64,000 bases of DNA from Sulfurifustis variabilis (GCF_002355415.1 NZ_AP014936.1:930001-994000); one strand, 5' to 3'. Shown: positions 1 to 9,273, counted from the first letter of the stretch. Notes: generated from the letters alone by a model not told the origin. Made by a program: numbers and translations.

Positions 1-2
1 GC

Positions 3-122
3 TTTCGCCTGACGCCCGCGCAGCGCTGCGGCGATCACCTCGTGGCGGACTATCTCTCCCGGGTCGACGCGATGAAGGCATTGTTCGGGCGTCTGGCGAA
101 CGCCGGAACGGGAAGCGGCTGA
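3..122 (+). CDS. C-terminal fragment of an unidentified protein
   Basis: An open frame enters from the left edge and stops at 120-122, giving 39 residues that end in a Gly/Ser-rich tail. The central part (VADYLSRVDAMKALFGRL) could form an amphipathic helix. No family can be named from so short a piece, and the true start lies outside the window. The frame could be non-coding, but codon use with G/C in third positions suits a host gene. Confidence 0.35.
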   Translation, partial: FRLTPAQRCGDHLVADYLSRVDAMKALFGRLANAGTGSG

Positions 123-343
123 GCCGATTCGAGCTCTTTCCGTCCGGGAGGCGCGACCCACCGGCCTCGAGCGCTGAATCGGCGCACGATCGAGGTCGCA
201 GGCGCGACACGTCCCGTCCGTCGGCTGCGACGTGACGTTCGGTCGTCACCGGGGCGGGTTCGGATGACCTGCAGCCCGGCGCGGTCCGGGAGGCGCTTCT
301 ATACTCCGGACTGTTGCCCGAATAACCGAACGTGGAGGGTGTC

Positions 344-769
344 ATGTATCGCTACCTGCTCGTTGTCGCGCTCGCGGTGCCCGCGGTCGCTTCGGCGGCC
401 GATATCTCGCTGTCCGGCAGTGTCTCGGTGAGGGATCGGAACAAGTCGGTCGACGTGGTGTTCACCAGCGGCGACAGGGCGACGATCCAGAAGTATTACC
501 AGGTTCGCGAGAGCGACCATCGGCACAAGGGCAAGCACGGCAAGAAGACGCCGCCCGGCCTCGCCAAGAAAGGCGGTCTGCCGCCGGGTCTCGCGAAACG
601 TCAGAGGCTGCCCGATCACGTCGAATACGAGATGCTGCCGCGCGACCTCGAGGCGAGGCTGCCGCCGCTGCCTTCGAACTACGTGCGCGTGCGCGTCGGG
701 GACGATTTCGCGATCCTCGACAGGAAAAGCCGCGTCGTCTTCGACGTGGCCGTGGGACTCACGCTGTAG
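344..769 (+). CDS. exported CigR-like / RcnB-like small protein with PPGLAK repeats
   Basis: Encodes 141 residues. Residues 1-19 form a signal peptide ending VASAA, so the product is probably periplasmic. A basic His/Lys-rich stretch (55-70) is followed by two PPGLAK repeats (70-75, 80-85). The segment LPDHVEYEMLPRDLEARLPPLP then resembles the C-terminal domain of the anti-virulence regulator CigR and RcnB-like families. The ATG at 344 is chosen because GGAG sits about 7 bases upstream; an in-frame GTG at 332 lacks such a site. The biochemical role of these proteins is poorly known, so the call is family-level only. Confidence 0.65.
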   Translation: MYRYLLVVALAVPAVASAADISLSGSVSVRDRNKSVDVVFTSGDRATIQKYYQVRESDHRHKGKHGKKTPPGLAKKGGLPPGLAKRQRLPDHVEYEMLPRDLEARLPPLPSNYVRVRVGDDFAILDRKSRVVFDVAVGLTL

Positions 770-1022
770 GACGTTCACCCTCGTATCGGTCAGCGCACAG
801 GGAAGTGGGCTGGCCGGCCAGTCAGGCCCGCAGGTCTCATCGGAACGCGGGAGTTCCCCGCGCGCCGCACTTCCGGGCGCGAAGCGGGCGCTTCGTTCGT
901 CAGCCGCCGCATGCGCATGGTCGGCCTGTCCGCAACCCGGCCCGGCCGCGCCGGTCCATCCAGTGAAAGGCGGTTCGACCGTCTTCACGGCGATGCAGCA
1001 AAAGCGAACGAGGAGAAAAACA

Positions 1023-1310
1023 ATGGCTGATGCGCGACCTTCCGTTCTTTCGAAGTTGCCCGGAATCTCCTTCGCCACCCTGGCGGCCACCGGCGAGACG
1101 ATCGCGATTTGCCGCGGCGAACCGAATTACTACCGGGTGGAGAGCACCCGAACGGCCGACGAGCTCAACGCGTTGTACGGCGTGAGCCAGGCGCAGGCCC
1201 GGGCGATGCTGGCCGGGGTGATGCAGGGCTGGGACGCGCCGCAGGTCGATCCCGCGCGCTACGAGGAGGATGCCGGGAAGGCAACCGAAGCGCGCTCGCG
1301 TCCCGCGTAG
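1023..1310 (+). CDS. hypothetical small cytoplasmic protein
   Basis: Encodes 95 residues with no signal peptide or membrane segment. The ATG at 1023 follows AGGAG with about 7 bases of spacing, which is better than the GTG at 963. The middle (TADELNALYGVSQAQARAMLAGVMQGWD) is predicted helical, and the C-terminus is charged and probably disordered. I do not recognise the family. It stands alone between two exported-protein genes, and nothing in the context indicates a job. Confidence 0.55.
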   Translation: MADARPSVLSKLPGISFATLAATGETIAICRGEPNYYRVESTRTADELNALYGVSQAQARAMLAGVMQGWDAPQVDPARYEEDAGKATEARSRPA

Positions 1311-1652
1311 CTCCGCAACCGCGGGGCAAGCGCGGCTCGACGCGCCCGCCGGCGCGGGAAGCGGCCGAGGTTCATTTCCACCCTCACATGCCGGTCATTG
1401 TTCGCCCCGACCAACGATCCGTAGCGGCTTCACCGCGCGACTGAACCGCGCGACCGCAGGCTTGTCTTTTACGAATGCGATCCCTTTCGACGGTGGCCGC
1501 CGCGACGCCAGCGGCCTCCGTCTACGGATCGGACTCCCGCCGGCTCGAGTCCCGGAGCGGCGGGGCCGCGCGGCCGTTCGCGAAGCCCGGTTACGACGGA
1601 CGGAGATACGGCCGGACACGTTCGGTCCGTCGGAACGCGAAGGAGCGCTGGC
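1311..1652. other. intergenic stretch without a recognised gene
   Basis: This is 342 bases of GC-rich sequence. All six frames give Arg/Pro/Ala-rich translations typical of shadows. No terminator with a T-run, tRNA-like fold or clear promoter was found. It presumably holds the promoter of the beta-barrel gene at 1653. Confidence 0.5.
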
Positions 1653-2375
1653 ATGCCACCCGACTCGGATCATCGCGGTTACACGGAGTGGAGGAGGAAC
1701 GCGCGCCGGGCGGTCACGGGCGCGTTAGGTCTCGTCCTGACTGCGCTGTGTCTTCCCGCTCCCGCCCAGACGCCGGGAGGCTACGCGGGAATCGGGTTCG
1801 GGCGATCGTCGGTCGATATCGACGGCGGCGCCCTGGAGCAGAATCTGCTCGACTTCGCCGCCGCGGAAGGCGTGGCCATCGCCTCGAGCTCCTCGAGCGA
1901 CGACGGAACGGACACCAGCGTCAAACTCTTCCTGGGGTATCGCTTCAACCGGTATTTCGGAATCGAAGGGGCCTTCGTGGACCTCGGCGATTTCGACGCG
2001 AGCGCCTCCGCCACGGACGCCGCCTTCGGCGACACGTTGACCGTCCGTACCGAGCTCGATTTCTTCGCCTTTTCGTTCGCCGGCCTCGCCCATCTCCCGG
2101 TAAGCCGCTCGTTTTCGGTCTACGGCAAGTTCGGTTTTTATGCCTGGGACCTCGACCTGACGGAGCGCGTGCGTCTGCCCGGCTTCGCTACCTCCACGGC
2201 GCGGGCGAGCGACGACGGGAGCGACTTCGTGTACGGCGCGGGCCTCGAATGGGACATCGGCCGGCAGTTCGCGGTGCGCGCGGAATGGGAGCGCTACAAC
2301 GAGGTGGGCGAAGGCTCCCTCGCCGGCGAGGACGATATCGACGTGGTCGGCGTGAGCGGACTCTTCCGCTGGTAG
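1653..2375 (+). CDS. OmpA-like outer-membrane beta-barrel protein
   Basis: Encodes 240 residues. An N-terminal signal peptide (about 1-38, ending PAPAQ) precedes alternating hydrophobic/polar strands such as GYAGIGFGRSSVDID, VKLFLGYRFNRYFGIEGAF and the C-terminal DVVGVSGLFRW, which ends in an aromatic residue as outer-membrane barrels do. The pattern fits the 8-stranded OmpA/OmpW-like barrel domain (PF13505 type). AAGGAG lies about 8 bases before the ATG. It is convergent with the next gene, with only 4 bases between stops. The ligand or role is unknown. Confidence 0.75.
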   Translation: MPPDSDHRGYTEWRRNARRAVTGALGLVLTALCLPAPAQTPGGYAGIGFGRSSVDIDGGALEQNLLDFAAAEGVAIASSSSSDDGTDTSVKLFLGYRFNRYFGIEGAFVDLGDFDASASATDAAFGDTLTVRTELDFFAFSFAGLAHLPVSRSFSVYGKFGFYAWDLDLTERVRLPGFATSTARASDDGSDFVYGAGLEWDIGRQFAVRAEWERYNEVGEGSLAGEDDIDVVGVSGLFRW

Positions 2376-2379
2376 CGAT

Positions 2380-3414
2380 CTAGCGCCGGCCGGGAACGAC
2401 ATGCCGCCACCCGCGTCCCAAGGTGGCGGGCCCGGCGGATGGCGACGGCGATGGCGAACGGATCACGGGGCCCGCGTTCGAGCGGGGTGCCGGAGCGGGC
2501 ATCGCCCGGCCGACCCGAGGTGCCGGACGCGACGCCGCCGGAGGCGGGCGGGTCGCGGCGGCGAAGCCGCGCTTCCCGTCGAGTACGCCTGTCGAGTGCC
2601 GCGGACGGTTGCCGCCGTCCGGCAGCGCCTGTGCGGGCGTATGAATCGTGCTCCCTGTCGAACCGCGCTTGTCGCCGAGCGCGCCGTCCGAGAATCGGGG
2701 ACGATCCCGGGGTGCGACGTGAACGGAAGGCGGACGGGCATGCCGTCGTTCGCCGATGACTCCCTCCGAGAATCGCGGTCGCGGCACGCGATGTTTCTTC
2801 ACGTGCGGCACCACCACGTGCACGTCCCGGATGACGAAGAAGCCTCCGAAAAAGTGCCCGTGCCAGTAGAAGCGGCTGGGGACCCAGGCGTAGAGGTGAT
2901 AATAAGCAGGCGGCGGCGCGCAATAGGTGTAGTACGGCACGCCCACGGCGCCATAGTAATAGTCCAGTGCCGCCCGGTCGCAGCGGTCGGGCGGCGAGGT
3001 GCGCCCGGCGTAGGCGGCCGGCGGTGCGGCGGGAAGCGGCAGGCCGAGCTCGGCGAGGAGCCCGCTGAACACGGCCCGTGCCGTCGCGGGTTCCATCTCG
3101 AGGCGGCCCGCGGCGGCGGCGTTGAGGACCGCCTGGCGCAGATCCGCCGCGGTCTGCGGCGTCATCGGCGCCCCGGCGGACCATCCGTCCAACGGTTCGA
3201 TGCCGAGCGCCGCGAGCTTGCGCATGGCCTGTTCCGGTTCGGCATCCTGTGCCGGCCGGATGCCGAGCGCCAGCGCGAGGTGCACCGCGAATTCGCCCTG
3301 GGTGACGACCGCCGGCGCGATGAACCGCTCGTCGTACGTCGATTCCGCCCCGAGCACGCGGGCGGGAGCGAGGAGCATGCCGGCGACGATGGCGATCAGT
3401 ACAAGCGCGGTCAT
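2380..3414 (-). CDS. exported protein with C-terminal RPRFS-G repeats
   Basis: Encodes 344 residues. Residues 1-23 are a signal peptide. Residues 30-125 carry an SLH-like helical segment (VTQGEFAVHLALALGI, then a second similar unit). A Tyr/His/Trp-rich central part (150-200) includes YYYGAVGVPYYTYCAPPPAYYH. The basic, proline-rich tail contains three copies of a 13-residue unit: RPRFSEGVIGERR (about 212-224), RPRFSDGALGDKR (238-250) and RPRHSTGVLDGKR (270-282). No enzymatic motif is visible. A surface or envelope role is inferred from the export signal and composition only. Confidence 0.6.
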   Translation of the reverse strand: MTALVLIAIVAGMLLAPARVLGAESTYDERFIAPAVVTQGEFAVHLALALGIRPAQDAEPEQAMRKLAALGIEPLDGWSAGAPMTPQTAADLRQAVLNAAAAGRLEMEPATARAVFSGLLAELGLPLPAAPPAAYAGRTSPPDRCDRAALDYYYGAVGVPYYTYCAPPPAYYHLYAWVPSRFYWHGHFFGGFFVIRDVHVVVPHVKKHRVPRPRFSEGVIGERRHARPPSVHVAPRDRPRFSDGALGDKRGSTGSTIHTPAQALPDGGNRPRHSTGVLDGKRGFAAATRPPPAASRPAPRVGRAMPAPAPRSNAGPVIRSPSPSPSAGPATLGRGWRHVVPGRR

Positions 3415-3713
3415 CGTGACGACCCGGGGGCTGATTCAGAACGTTGGAACACAGCGAAGGAACGAAGTTGCCGGGGGTGAAGGTTGACGCGCCGCCCCCT
3501 GCTCGCTCTTGAATTGAAGCGACGCATTCAAGGCCATCGGCCGGGTGGCGCTGCGTCAGGGCGAGGGCCCGGCCCCGCCTGCCGCGCGGACGCGCGCACC
3601 GATCCCGAGCGGCGCGGACACGCGCGGGCCGCTTGATGAAGCGGCGAGAGGGCTGACATGATACGGCGGCTCGAAGCCGCAGGCACCGCCAACCAATAGA
3701 AGAAGGAGCGATC

Positions 3714-4220
3714 ATGAGAATGACGCGTTTTCTCGCCGTCGTTGCGGCGGCGCTGACCGTCCCCGCCCTGGCCGCCGAGGACGAAGGGCCGGTAACGATG
3801 CCGATCCACCGTCTCTCGATGGACATCGCCGTGAAGCTCGCGACGGCGACGATCGATGCCTGCCGCAAGGAGGGCCTCAATGTCGCGGTCACGGTCGTCG
3901 ACCGCGGCGGACATCCGCAGGTGGTGCTGCGCGACACGCTCGGCATGGATCTCACCCTGACCATCAGCCGGCAGAAGGCCTACACCGCGATGTCGTTCAA
4001 CACGCCGACGTCGCAGCTCGAGGGCCGCTGGAGCGGTGCCTACTCGGTCCCGAAGGTCGACGGCGTGATCATCGCCGCGGGCGGCCTGCCGATCACCGGG
4101 GGCGGCGCGATTCTCGGCGGTGTGGGCGTGAGCGGCGCGCCGTCGGGCGAGCAGGACGAGAAGTGCGCCCGCGCGGGCATGGACGCGATCGCGTTCGAGC
4201 TCGAGACCGTCGGTTCCTGA
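3714..4220 (+). CDS. exported heme-binding protein, GlcG/HbpS family
   Basis: Encodes 168 residues with a signal peptide ending VPALAAE. The remainder matches the GlcG/HbpS fold (PF03928): ATATIDACRKEGLNVAVTVV, DRGGHPQVVLRD, the SRQKAYTAMSF helix, and the glycine-rich segment AAGGLPITGGGAILGGVGVSG. Members bind heme or act as accessory proteins for redox enzymes, but the ligand is not established for most. AAGGAG precedes the ATG at 3714. The periplasmic location is inferred from the signal sequence. Confidence 0.8.
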   Translation: MRMTRFLAVVAAALTVPALAAEDEGPVTMPIHRLSMDIAVKLATATIDACRKEGLNVAVTVVDRGGHPQVVLRDTLGMDLTLTISRQKAYTAMSFNTPTSQLEGRWSGAYSVPKVDGVIIAAGGLPITGGGAILGGVGVSGAPSGEQDEKCARAGMDAIAFELETVGS

Positions 4221-4251
4221 AAGCGAGCCGCTGCACGGCGCCTGTGCGAGC

Positions 4252-5466
4252 TTGACCGGCGGATCGGATTCGACGCTTTCCCGCCCGTCCCCGGCGGGGT
4301 CGCTGGTGGAGGAGTGCGCGCGCGAGGCCGAGGCGCTCCTGCGCCGCAACCTCACGCCCCATGGCGTCCTCGCGGCGACCCGTTCACCCCGGGCCGAGGC
4401 GCGCCGCTACACCCGCATCTTCGCGCGCGACGCCGGGATCTGTGCGCTTGCGATGGCGCTCAGCGAGGACGCGGCGCTCGTGTCCGGCGCGCGGGCAAGC
4501 CTCCTCACGCTGGCGCGCCACCAGGCCGACAACGGCCAGATCCCGAAATACGTCGATCCCGAAGGCCGCGAGCCGGACTTCTGGTACGTCGGCTGCATCG
4601 ATGCGACGCTCTGGTGGCTCATTGCCGCCGATTTCCTCGCCCGGCACGCCCCCGAGGCGTCGCTTTCCCGCGAGCTGGCCTCGCACGTCGATCGCGCCGT
4701 CACCTGGCTGCACGCACAGGAGCACCCGCGGCTCTTTCTGCTCCAGCAGAACGAGGCGAGCGACTGGGCGGACATCATGCCCCGCTCGGGCTTCGTGCTG
4801 TACACGAACGCGCTGTGGTACCGCGTGAAGCGGCTCTACGACCTGCCGCACGCCGATACCACGCGCCATCACGCGAACCACCTGTTCCATCCGTTTTCGC
4901 GCGATCTCCCGGAATACCGGCGGCTGCGGCTGCTCACCCATTACGCGCGCCAGCGCGCCCGCAACCGCGATCTCTACCTGAGCTTCGTGAACTTCTCGTT
5001 TTTCGGCGACGAGGGCGACGTGTACGGGAATCTCCTCGCAATCCTGTTCGGGCTTGCCGAGCCCGCGCAGGCGCAGGCCGTCCTCGGCGCGCTCGAGCGG
5101 TCGCAGGTGCACGAGCCGTGGCCCGTGCGCGTGACCTGCGAGCCGATCCGGCAGGGCGATCCGCTCTGGCGCGATTACATGGCCCGCCATCGGCAGAACT
5201 TCGAGCACCAGTACCACAACGGCGGCGGCTGGCCGTATGTAGGCGGTTTCTGGGTCATGGCGCTCGCGGCGCTGGGCCGGGAGGAGAGGGCGCGCCAGCA
5301 GCTCGTGCGACTCGCCGAAGCGAACCGCGTGAACCGGTGGGAGTTCAACGAGTGGTTTCACGGCCTGAGCGGCGAGCCGTGCGGAATGCCGGGCCAGTCC
5401 TGGAACGCCGCGACGTTTCTGCTCGCGCGCGAAGCGTTTGCGGGACGGGCGCTGTTCGAGATTTGA
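4252..5466 (+). CDS. six-hairpin (alpha/alpha6) glycosidase, debranching-enzyme/invertase-like
   Basis: Encodes 404 residues without a signal peptide. Motifs typical of six-hairpin enzymes related to amylo-alpha-1,6-glucosidase and GH100 invertases are seen: RYTRIFARDAGICALAM near residue 47, DNGQIPKYVDP, WYVGCIDATLWWLIAA, QNEASDWADIMPRSG and FVNFSFFGDEGDVYGNLLAI. The acidic pair ASDWAD and the late NEWFHGLSGEP are candidates for the active site. Substrate is probably an oligo- or polysaccharide. The TTG start is uncertain; a GTG at 4306 is an alternative. A GH13 enzyme lies far downstream (28995), but no shared operon is seen. Confidence 0.7.
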   Translation: MTGGSDSTLSRPSPAGSLVEECAREAEALLRRNLTPHGVLAATRSPRAEARRYTRIFARDAGICALAMALSEDAALVSGARASLLTLARHQADNGQIPKYVDPEGREPDFWYVGCIDATLWWLIAADFLARHAPEASLSRELASHVDRAVTWLHAQEHPRLFLLQQNEASDWADIMPRSGFVLYTNALWYRVKRLYDLPHADTTRHHANHLFHPFSRDLPEYRRLRLLTHYARQRARNRDLYLSFVNFSFFGDEGDVYGNLLAILFGLAEPAQAQAVLGALERSQVHEPWPVRVTCEPIRQGDPLWRDYMARHRQNFEHQYHNGGGWPYVGGFWVMALAALGREERARQQLVRLAEANRVNRWEFNEWFHGLSGEPCGMPGQSWNAATFLLAREAFAGRALFEI

Positions 5467-5631
5467 GCTCGCGGGCCAGGATGCTTCGCGGTCGAGGGTG
5501 GACCCCTCGATTTCAAACTTCGAATCGTCCCTTCACAATCCTCCCTCGCTCGGGCGGTTCGCATTCCTGCACGGGAGATAGGGACGGAACGCGCGTGGAC
5601 ACGGGTTGACGTGTCGCGCAAGGGGTAAGGG

Positions 5632-6525
5632 ATGACCACGACGTTCACGAAGAGCCGGTACGGCCGGCGCGCCTCGGACCGCCCGCTCCGCGGCGGGTGG
5701 AAGGGCATCTTCTATCGTCTCGGGCGGGCGCTCTACGAGGACACGCTCATCACCTATGCCTCCAGCGCCGCCTTCTTCGCGTTCCTCACGCTTTTTCCGG
5801 CCCTCGCGGCGACCCTCTCCCTCACCGGGCTCGTCTTCTCCAGCGCGCTGGTCGAATCGTCGCTTTCGGGCGTCCGCGGGCTCATGCCGGAAGCGGTGGT
5901 CGGGTTGCTGCGGGCGCAGATCGATTCGATCGTCAGCTTCTCGCGCCCCGGTCTCGGCTTCACCCTGCTGATGAGCCTGCTCTTCACCTTCTGGAGCGCG
6001 TCACAGGGGATGAAGGCGCTGATGCACGGGCTGAATGCCGCCTACGGCGCGCACGAATGGCGTTCGGCGCTCAGGCTCAACTCCGTTGCCCTCGCTCTGG
6101 GCATGGGCGCGGTCTTGTTCGCCATGGCGGCGCTCGCCGTCATTGCCGCGCTGCCTCCGGTGCTCGCCGTCCTCGGCCCGGGCGCGCAGGCGTTCCGATT
6201 CCTGCGCTGGCCGCTGCTCGCCGTCGCCGCGTTCGGGGCGCTCGCCGTGCTGTACCGTTACGGGCCGGCCTACCACGCGCCACGCTGGCGCTTCGTGACG
6301 ATAGGCGCCGGGATCGCGACCACGGTCTGGATCCTGGCCTCGGTCGGCTTCTCGCTGTACGTCTCCAGCGCGAGCGCCTACAACGCCGTCTACGGAGCGC
6401 TCGGCACGATCGTCCTCCTGCTCCTCTGGTTCTACCTCGGCGCGTGGATCGTGCTGGTCGGCGCGGAGTTCAACGCCGCGCTCGAGCATCGTCACGCGCT
6501 CTACCCGGGGGATGAGAGCGATTGA
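5632..6525 (+). CDS. YihY/virulence factor BrkB family inner-membrane protein
   Basis: Encodes 297 residues with about six membrane segments. Family hallmarks include the N-terminal TYASSAAFFAFLTLFPALAA, the helix pair after LMSLLFTFWSASQGMKALMHGLNAAYG, the central YRYGPAYHAPRWRFVTIGA and the C-terminal YNAVYGALGTIVLLLLWFYL followed by GAEFNAAL. The length is normal for the family. The molecular function of BrkB/YihY proteins remains unproven; earlier RNase BN annotations are no longer accepted. Confidence 0.88.
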   Translation: MTTTFTKSRYGRRASDRPLRGGWKGIFYRLGRALYEDTLITYASSAAFFAFLTLFPALAATLSLTGLVFSSALVESSLSGVRGLMPEAVVGLLRAQIDSIVSFSRPGLGFTLLMSLLFTFWSASQGMKALMHGLNAAYGAHEWRSALRLNSVALALGMGAVLFAMAALAVIAALPPVLAVLGPGAQAFRFLRWPLLAVAAFGALAVLYRYGPAYHAPRWRFVTIGAGIATTVWILASVGFSLYVSSASAYNAVYGALGTIVLLLLWFYLGAWIVLVGAEFNAALEHRHALYPGDESD

Positions 6526-6659
6526 GGCAAACCGCGCACGGCTCGACGGACGGATTCCTTTGCGCAACGCGCCTTGCGGCTTCAAAGCCGTTTCCCGACT
6601 TGAGATTGCGACGGCAAGCGCCTGATCGGAGCGGGAACGAGGCGCCGAAGCGAAAGACA

Positions 6660-6751
6660 CCTTATTCGTGCGTAAGGGAAAATCCTCCTTGCCCCTTCCC
6701 GTTTTGTCGTCAAGATGGACGTGCGCGAACAATAAGGAAGGAGGGAGCAGG
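6660..6751 (+). promoter_or_regulatory. conserved 5' leader with Shine-Dalgarno / anti-Shine-Dalgarno complementarity
   Basis: CCTCCTT at 6684-6690 is exactly complementary to AAGGAGG at 6738-6744, which lies directly before the start codon at 6752. The same arrangement (TAGGGAAA, CCTCCTTGCCC, about 45 bases, AACAATAAGGAGG) precedes the paralogous gene at 21726. Conservation of both elements suggests a translational control hairpin that hides the ribosome site, but no experiment or folding calculation supports it yet. Confidence 0.5.
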
Positions 6752-7432
6752 ATGACACCGCACTACACGATTCATCATCGTCCGCTCTTCGGTGCGCTCG
6801 AAGAGCTCATGAGCCACACGGGCACGCTGAACCTGCGGCTGGGAGCCGCGGGCGCCCGCCTCGGCGCGGCGGCGCAGGCGCTTCCGAACGCGGTGAGGGA
6901 GGAGGCGACGAGCCTCGCGGAGCGGATCGCCCAGGCGCTGGGACGGCCGGGCGGGCCGGGCCTCACAGAGGCGATCGGGCTCGCGCGGCAGATGGTCGAC
7001 CTCTACGACCGCTACGCCACGACGGAAGGCCAATGCCGCAAGGTCCTCTTCCGGCGCGCCTGGCAAAGGCTCCACGCGGCGGTGCTCATCCTGTGCTCCG
7101 AGCCCGGCTCGATCCAGGAACGGTTGTCCGACGTTTACCTGTCCGCCTTCGTGTACTGGACGGCGGCCGACATCCCCCAGCCGTGCGAGCGCGAGTTCCT
7201 GGCGCTGAAGGAAGAGCTCGCGCAGGTCGTTCAGTTCCGCGGCCTCGCCGTCGAGCGGGCGCGGTTCCTCGCGCACCAGATCCTGCTGCTCTACGCGCGA
7301 GTCCTGGAGCTCGAGTTCGAGAGCGGCATCGATCGGTCCCGCGAACTGGGGGTGGGCCTGTCCCCGGTCGTCAGCGAGCGTACACCGCGCGGCGACCGGC
7401 CCAAGCGTCCGCAGCTGAACCGCGTCGGGTGA
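6752..7432 (+). CDS. hypothetical helical protein, paralogue of the 21726 gene
   Basis: Encodes 226 residues, soluble and mostly helical. It shares with the product of 21726-22394 the N-terminal pattern IHHRPLFGALEELMSHTGTL, the phrase EAIGLARQMVDLYDR and a central WQRLHAAVLILCSEPGSIQERL, followed by an AD/LP..RARFLALQ-type helix. The two proteins form a family I cannot name. The ATG at 6752 is chosen over upstream starts because it follows AAGGAGG. A possible role in stress or cell-surface biology cannot be inferred from neighbours (BrkB upstream, CDF transporter downstream). Confidence 0.75.
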   Translation: MTPHYTIHHRPLFGALEELMSHTGTLNLRLGAAGARLGAAAQALPNAVREEATSLAERIAQALGRPGGPGLTEAIGLARQMVDLYDRYATTEGQCRKVLFRRAWQRLHAAVLILCSEPGSIQERLSDVYLSAFVYWTAADIPQPCEREFLALKEELAQVVQFRGLAVERARFLAHQILLLYARVLELEFESGIDRSRELGVGLSPVVSERTPRGDRPKRPQLNRVG

Positions 7433-7518
7433 CGTAAGCGGCCGGACGGCCCTCGCGCGGCGGCGCACGCGCGATTCCGTCCGGCAAACCTCGAAAGCTC
7501 CATCGTTTCCTTTGCGGT

Positions 7519-8451
7519 ATGCTTGGGCTCCGCTCCTCGCCGACGGCGCCCGTGACCCGCGATTCATTGACCCGCTTCGCCTGGCTCTCGATCGCGGCGG
7601 CCATTGCAACCATCGTTCTCAAGGGCATTGCCTGGTGGCTCACCGGGTCGGTCGGACTGCTGTCCGACGCGCTCGAGTCGTTCGTCAATCTGGGCGCCGG
7701 CCTGCTGGCGTTGTGGATGCTGACCATCGCCGCCCGCCCCGCCGATGCGGAGCACCCCTTTGGTCACGGGAAGGCGGAGTACTTTTCGAGCGGCGCGGAG
7801 GGCACGATGATCCTCGCGGCGGCGGCGAGCATCGCGACGGCCGCTCTGCCCCGCCTTTTCGAGCCGCGCCCGCTCGAGCGCATCGGCGTGGGCCTCGCCG
7901 TGTCGGCCGTGGCGGCGGCCGTGAACCTCTCGGTCGCGCAGGTGCTCCGGCACGCCGGCAGACGTCACCGCAGCATCACGCTCCAGGCGGACGGCGATCA
8001 TCTGATGACGGACGTCTGGACCTCGGTCGGCGTGATCGCCGCCGTGACGGCCGTCGCGTACACCGGTTGGCTGCGGCTCGACCCGCTGATCGCGCTCGTC
8101 GTCGCCGGCTACATCGCCTGGACCGGGCTGGGCCTGATCCGGCGCTCGGTGAGGGGCCTCATGGACTACGCGTTGCCGGCCGAAGAAACGGCGCGCGTCA
8201 CCGCGATCCTCGATCGCTACGGCCCGCAAGGCGTCGCCTACCACGCGCTGCGCACGCGCGAGGCGGGGCACCGGCGTTTCATTACGTTCCACCTCCTGGT
8301 GCCCGGGGCATGGAGCGTGGAGCGCGGTCATGCGCTGCTCGAGGAGATCGAGGCGGAAATCCGCGAGGCCCTTCCGCACGCCAATGTGCTCGGGCATCTG
8401 GAGCCGGTCGAGCATACGAGCTCCTATGAAGACATGGAGCTCGACCGGTGA
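7519..8451 (+). CDS. cation diffusion facilitator (CDF) family metal transporter
   Basis: Encodes 310 residues with six predicted membrane helices in residues 15-215 and a cytoplasmic C-terminal domain rich in His ([23 protein letters not shown]). Signature segments are [20 protein letters not shown] in helix 2, [17 protein letters not shown] in the loop, and [15 protein letters not shown], which supplies the HxxxD metal site of helix 5. Such proteins export Zn, Fe, Mn or Co from the cytoplasm by proton exchange. The helix-2 site lacks a clean second acidic partner, so the metal preference cannot be called. Confidence 0.9.
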   Translation: MLGLRSSPTAPVTRDSLTRFAWLSIAAAIATIVLKGIAWWLTGSVGLLSDALESFVNLGAGLLALWMLTIAARPADAEHPFGHGKAEYFSSGAEGTMILAAAASIATAALPRLFEPRPLERIGVGLAVSAVAAAVNLSVAQVLRHAGRRHRSITLQADGDHLMTDVWTSVGVIAAVTAVAYTGWLRLDPLIALVVAGYIAWTGLGLIRRSVRGLMDYALPAEETARVTAILDRYGPQGVAYHALRTREAGHRRFITFHLLVPGAWSVERGHALLEEIEAEIREALPHANVLGHLEPVEHTSSYEDMELDR

Positions 8452-8682
8452 CGCCGGGCAGCGCTTCGGTTCGCCCTGCCATTCAGAAGACACGGTCGCC
8501 TCGCTCTTGCGCTCGATCCACCGCCGGTCCGGACGCGTTCGCGGTCCGTCGCCTGCTTTTGACCAAACCGCCGTCCCTGCCCTAGTTTTCGCGCCACGTC
8601 ATCGGTTCGCGGGCCTGGCCCGTTGTTGTGTACGAACCGGTGAAAACCGCACGAACCAAGAAAGGAATAAAAGGAGATCAGC

Positions 8683-9273
8683 GTGTCCGTCTCAGCAGCA
8701 AGCCAGCTCACCATCGTGAAGATCGCCGCCGGCGCCGTGGTCGTCCTGTCGGCCGTCGGCGTCGGTGTGATGACCGGGTTGATCCCGGGCGTTTCCTCGC
8801 AGGACAACCCGCCGCCCGCCGTGCAGGCGGCAGCGCAGACTCCGACGACGACTTCCGAGCCCAAGCCGGTGGCCAGGGAGCCCGTCCGCGTCGCCGCCGC
8901 CAAACCGGCGGCACGGGCGACGAAGACCGCCGCTCCGGCGTGCGGCAACTGCGGCGTGATCGAATCGGTCAATGCGGTCGAGGTGCAAGGTCAGGCGACC
9001 GGTGCGGGTGCGGTCGCGGGCGCCATCGGCGGGCTGATCGTCGGCAATCAGATCGGCAGCGGACGAGGGAAGACGCTCGCCAAGGTCGCCGGTGCAGCCG
9101 GCGGCGCTTACGCGGGGCATCAGATCGAGAAGAACGTCCGAAAGACGGTCGAGTATCAGGTTGTCGTGCGCAGGGACGATGGCACGATGCAGACGATCGT
9201 TCAGCCGGGCAACGATGGCCTGAGCGCCGGGGCGCGCGTGCGGATCGTCGATGGCGTCGTCGTGCGGGACTGA
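8683..9273 (+). CDS. glycine-zipper 2TM domain membrane protein
   Basis: Encodes 196 residues starting at GTG with AAGGAG upstream. One N-terminal membrane segment (about 9-32) is followed by a Pro/Ala/Thr linker and a CGNC pair. The glycine-zipper domain (GAGAVAGAIGGLIVGNQIGSG, then GAAGGAYAGHQIEKN) resembles SlyB / rickettsial 17-kDa antigen proteins (PF05433). The C-terminus, YQVVVRRDDGTMQTIVQPG, is the usual small beta domain. It is probably anchored in the inner or outer membrane with an envelope-stress role; no lipobox is present. Confidence 0.85.
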   Translation: MSVSAASQLTIVKIAAGAVVVLSAVGVGVMTGLIPGVSSQDNPPPAVQAAAQTPTTTSEPKPVAREPVRVAAAKPAARATKTAAPACGNCGVIESVNAVEVQGQATGAGAVAGAIGGLIVGNQIGSGRGKTLAKVAGAAGGAYAGHQIEKNVRKTVEYQVVVRRDDGTMQTIVQPGNDGLSAGARVRIVDGVVVRD

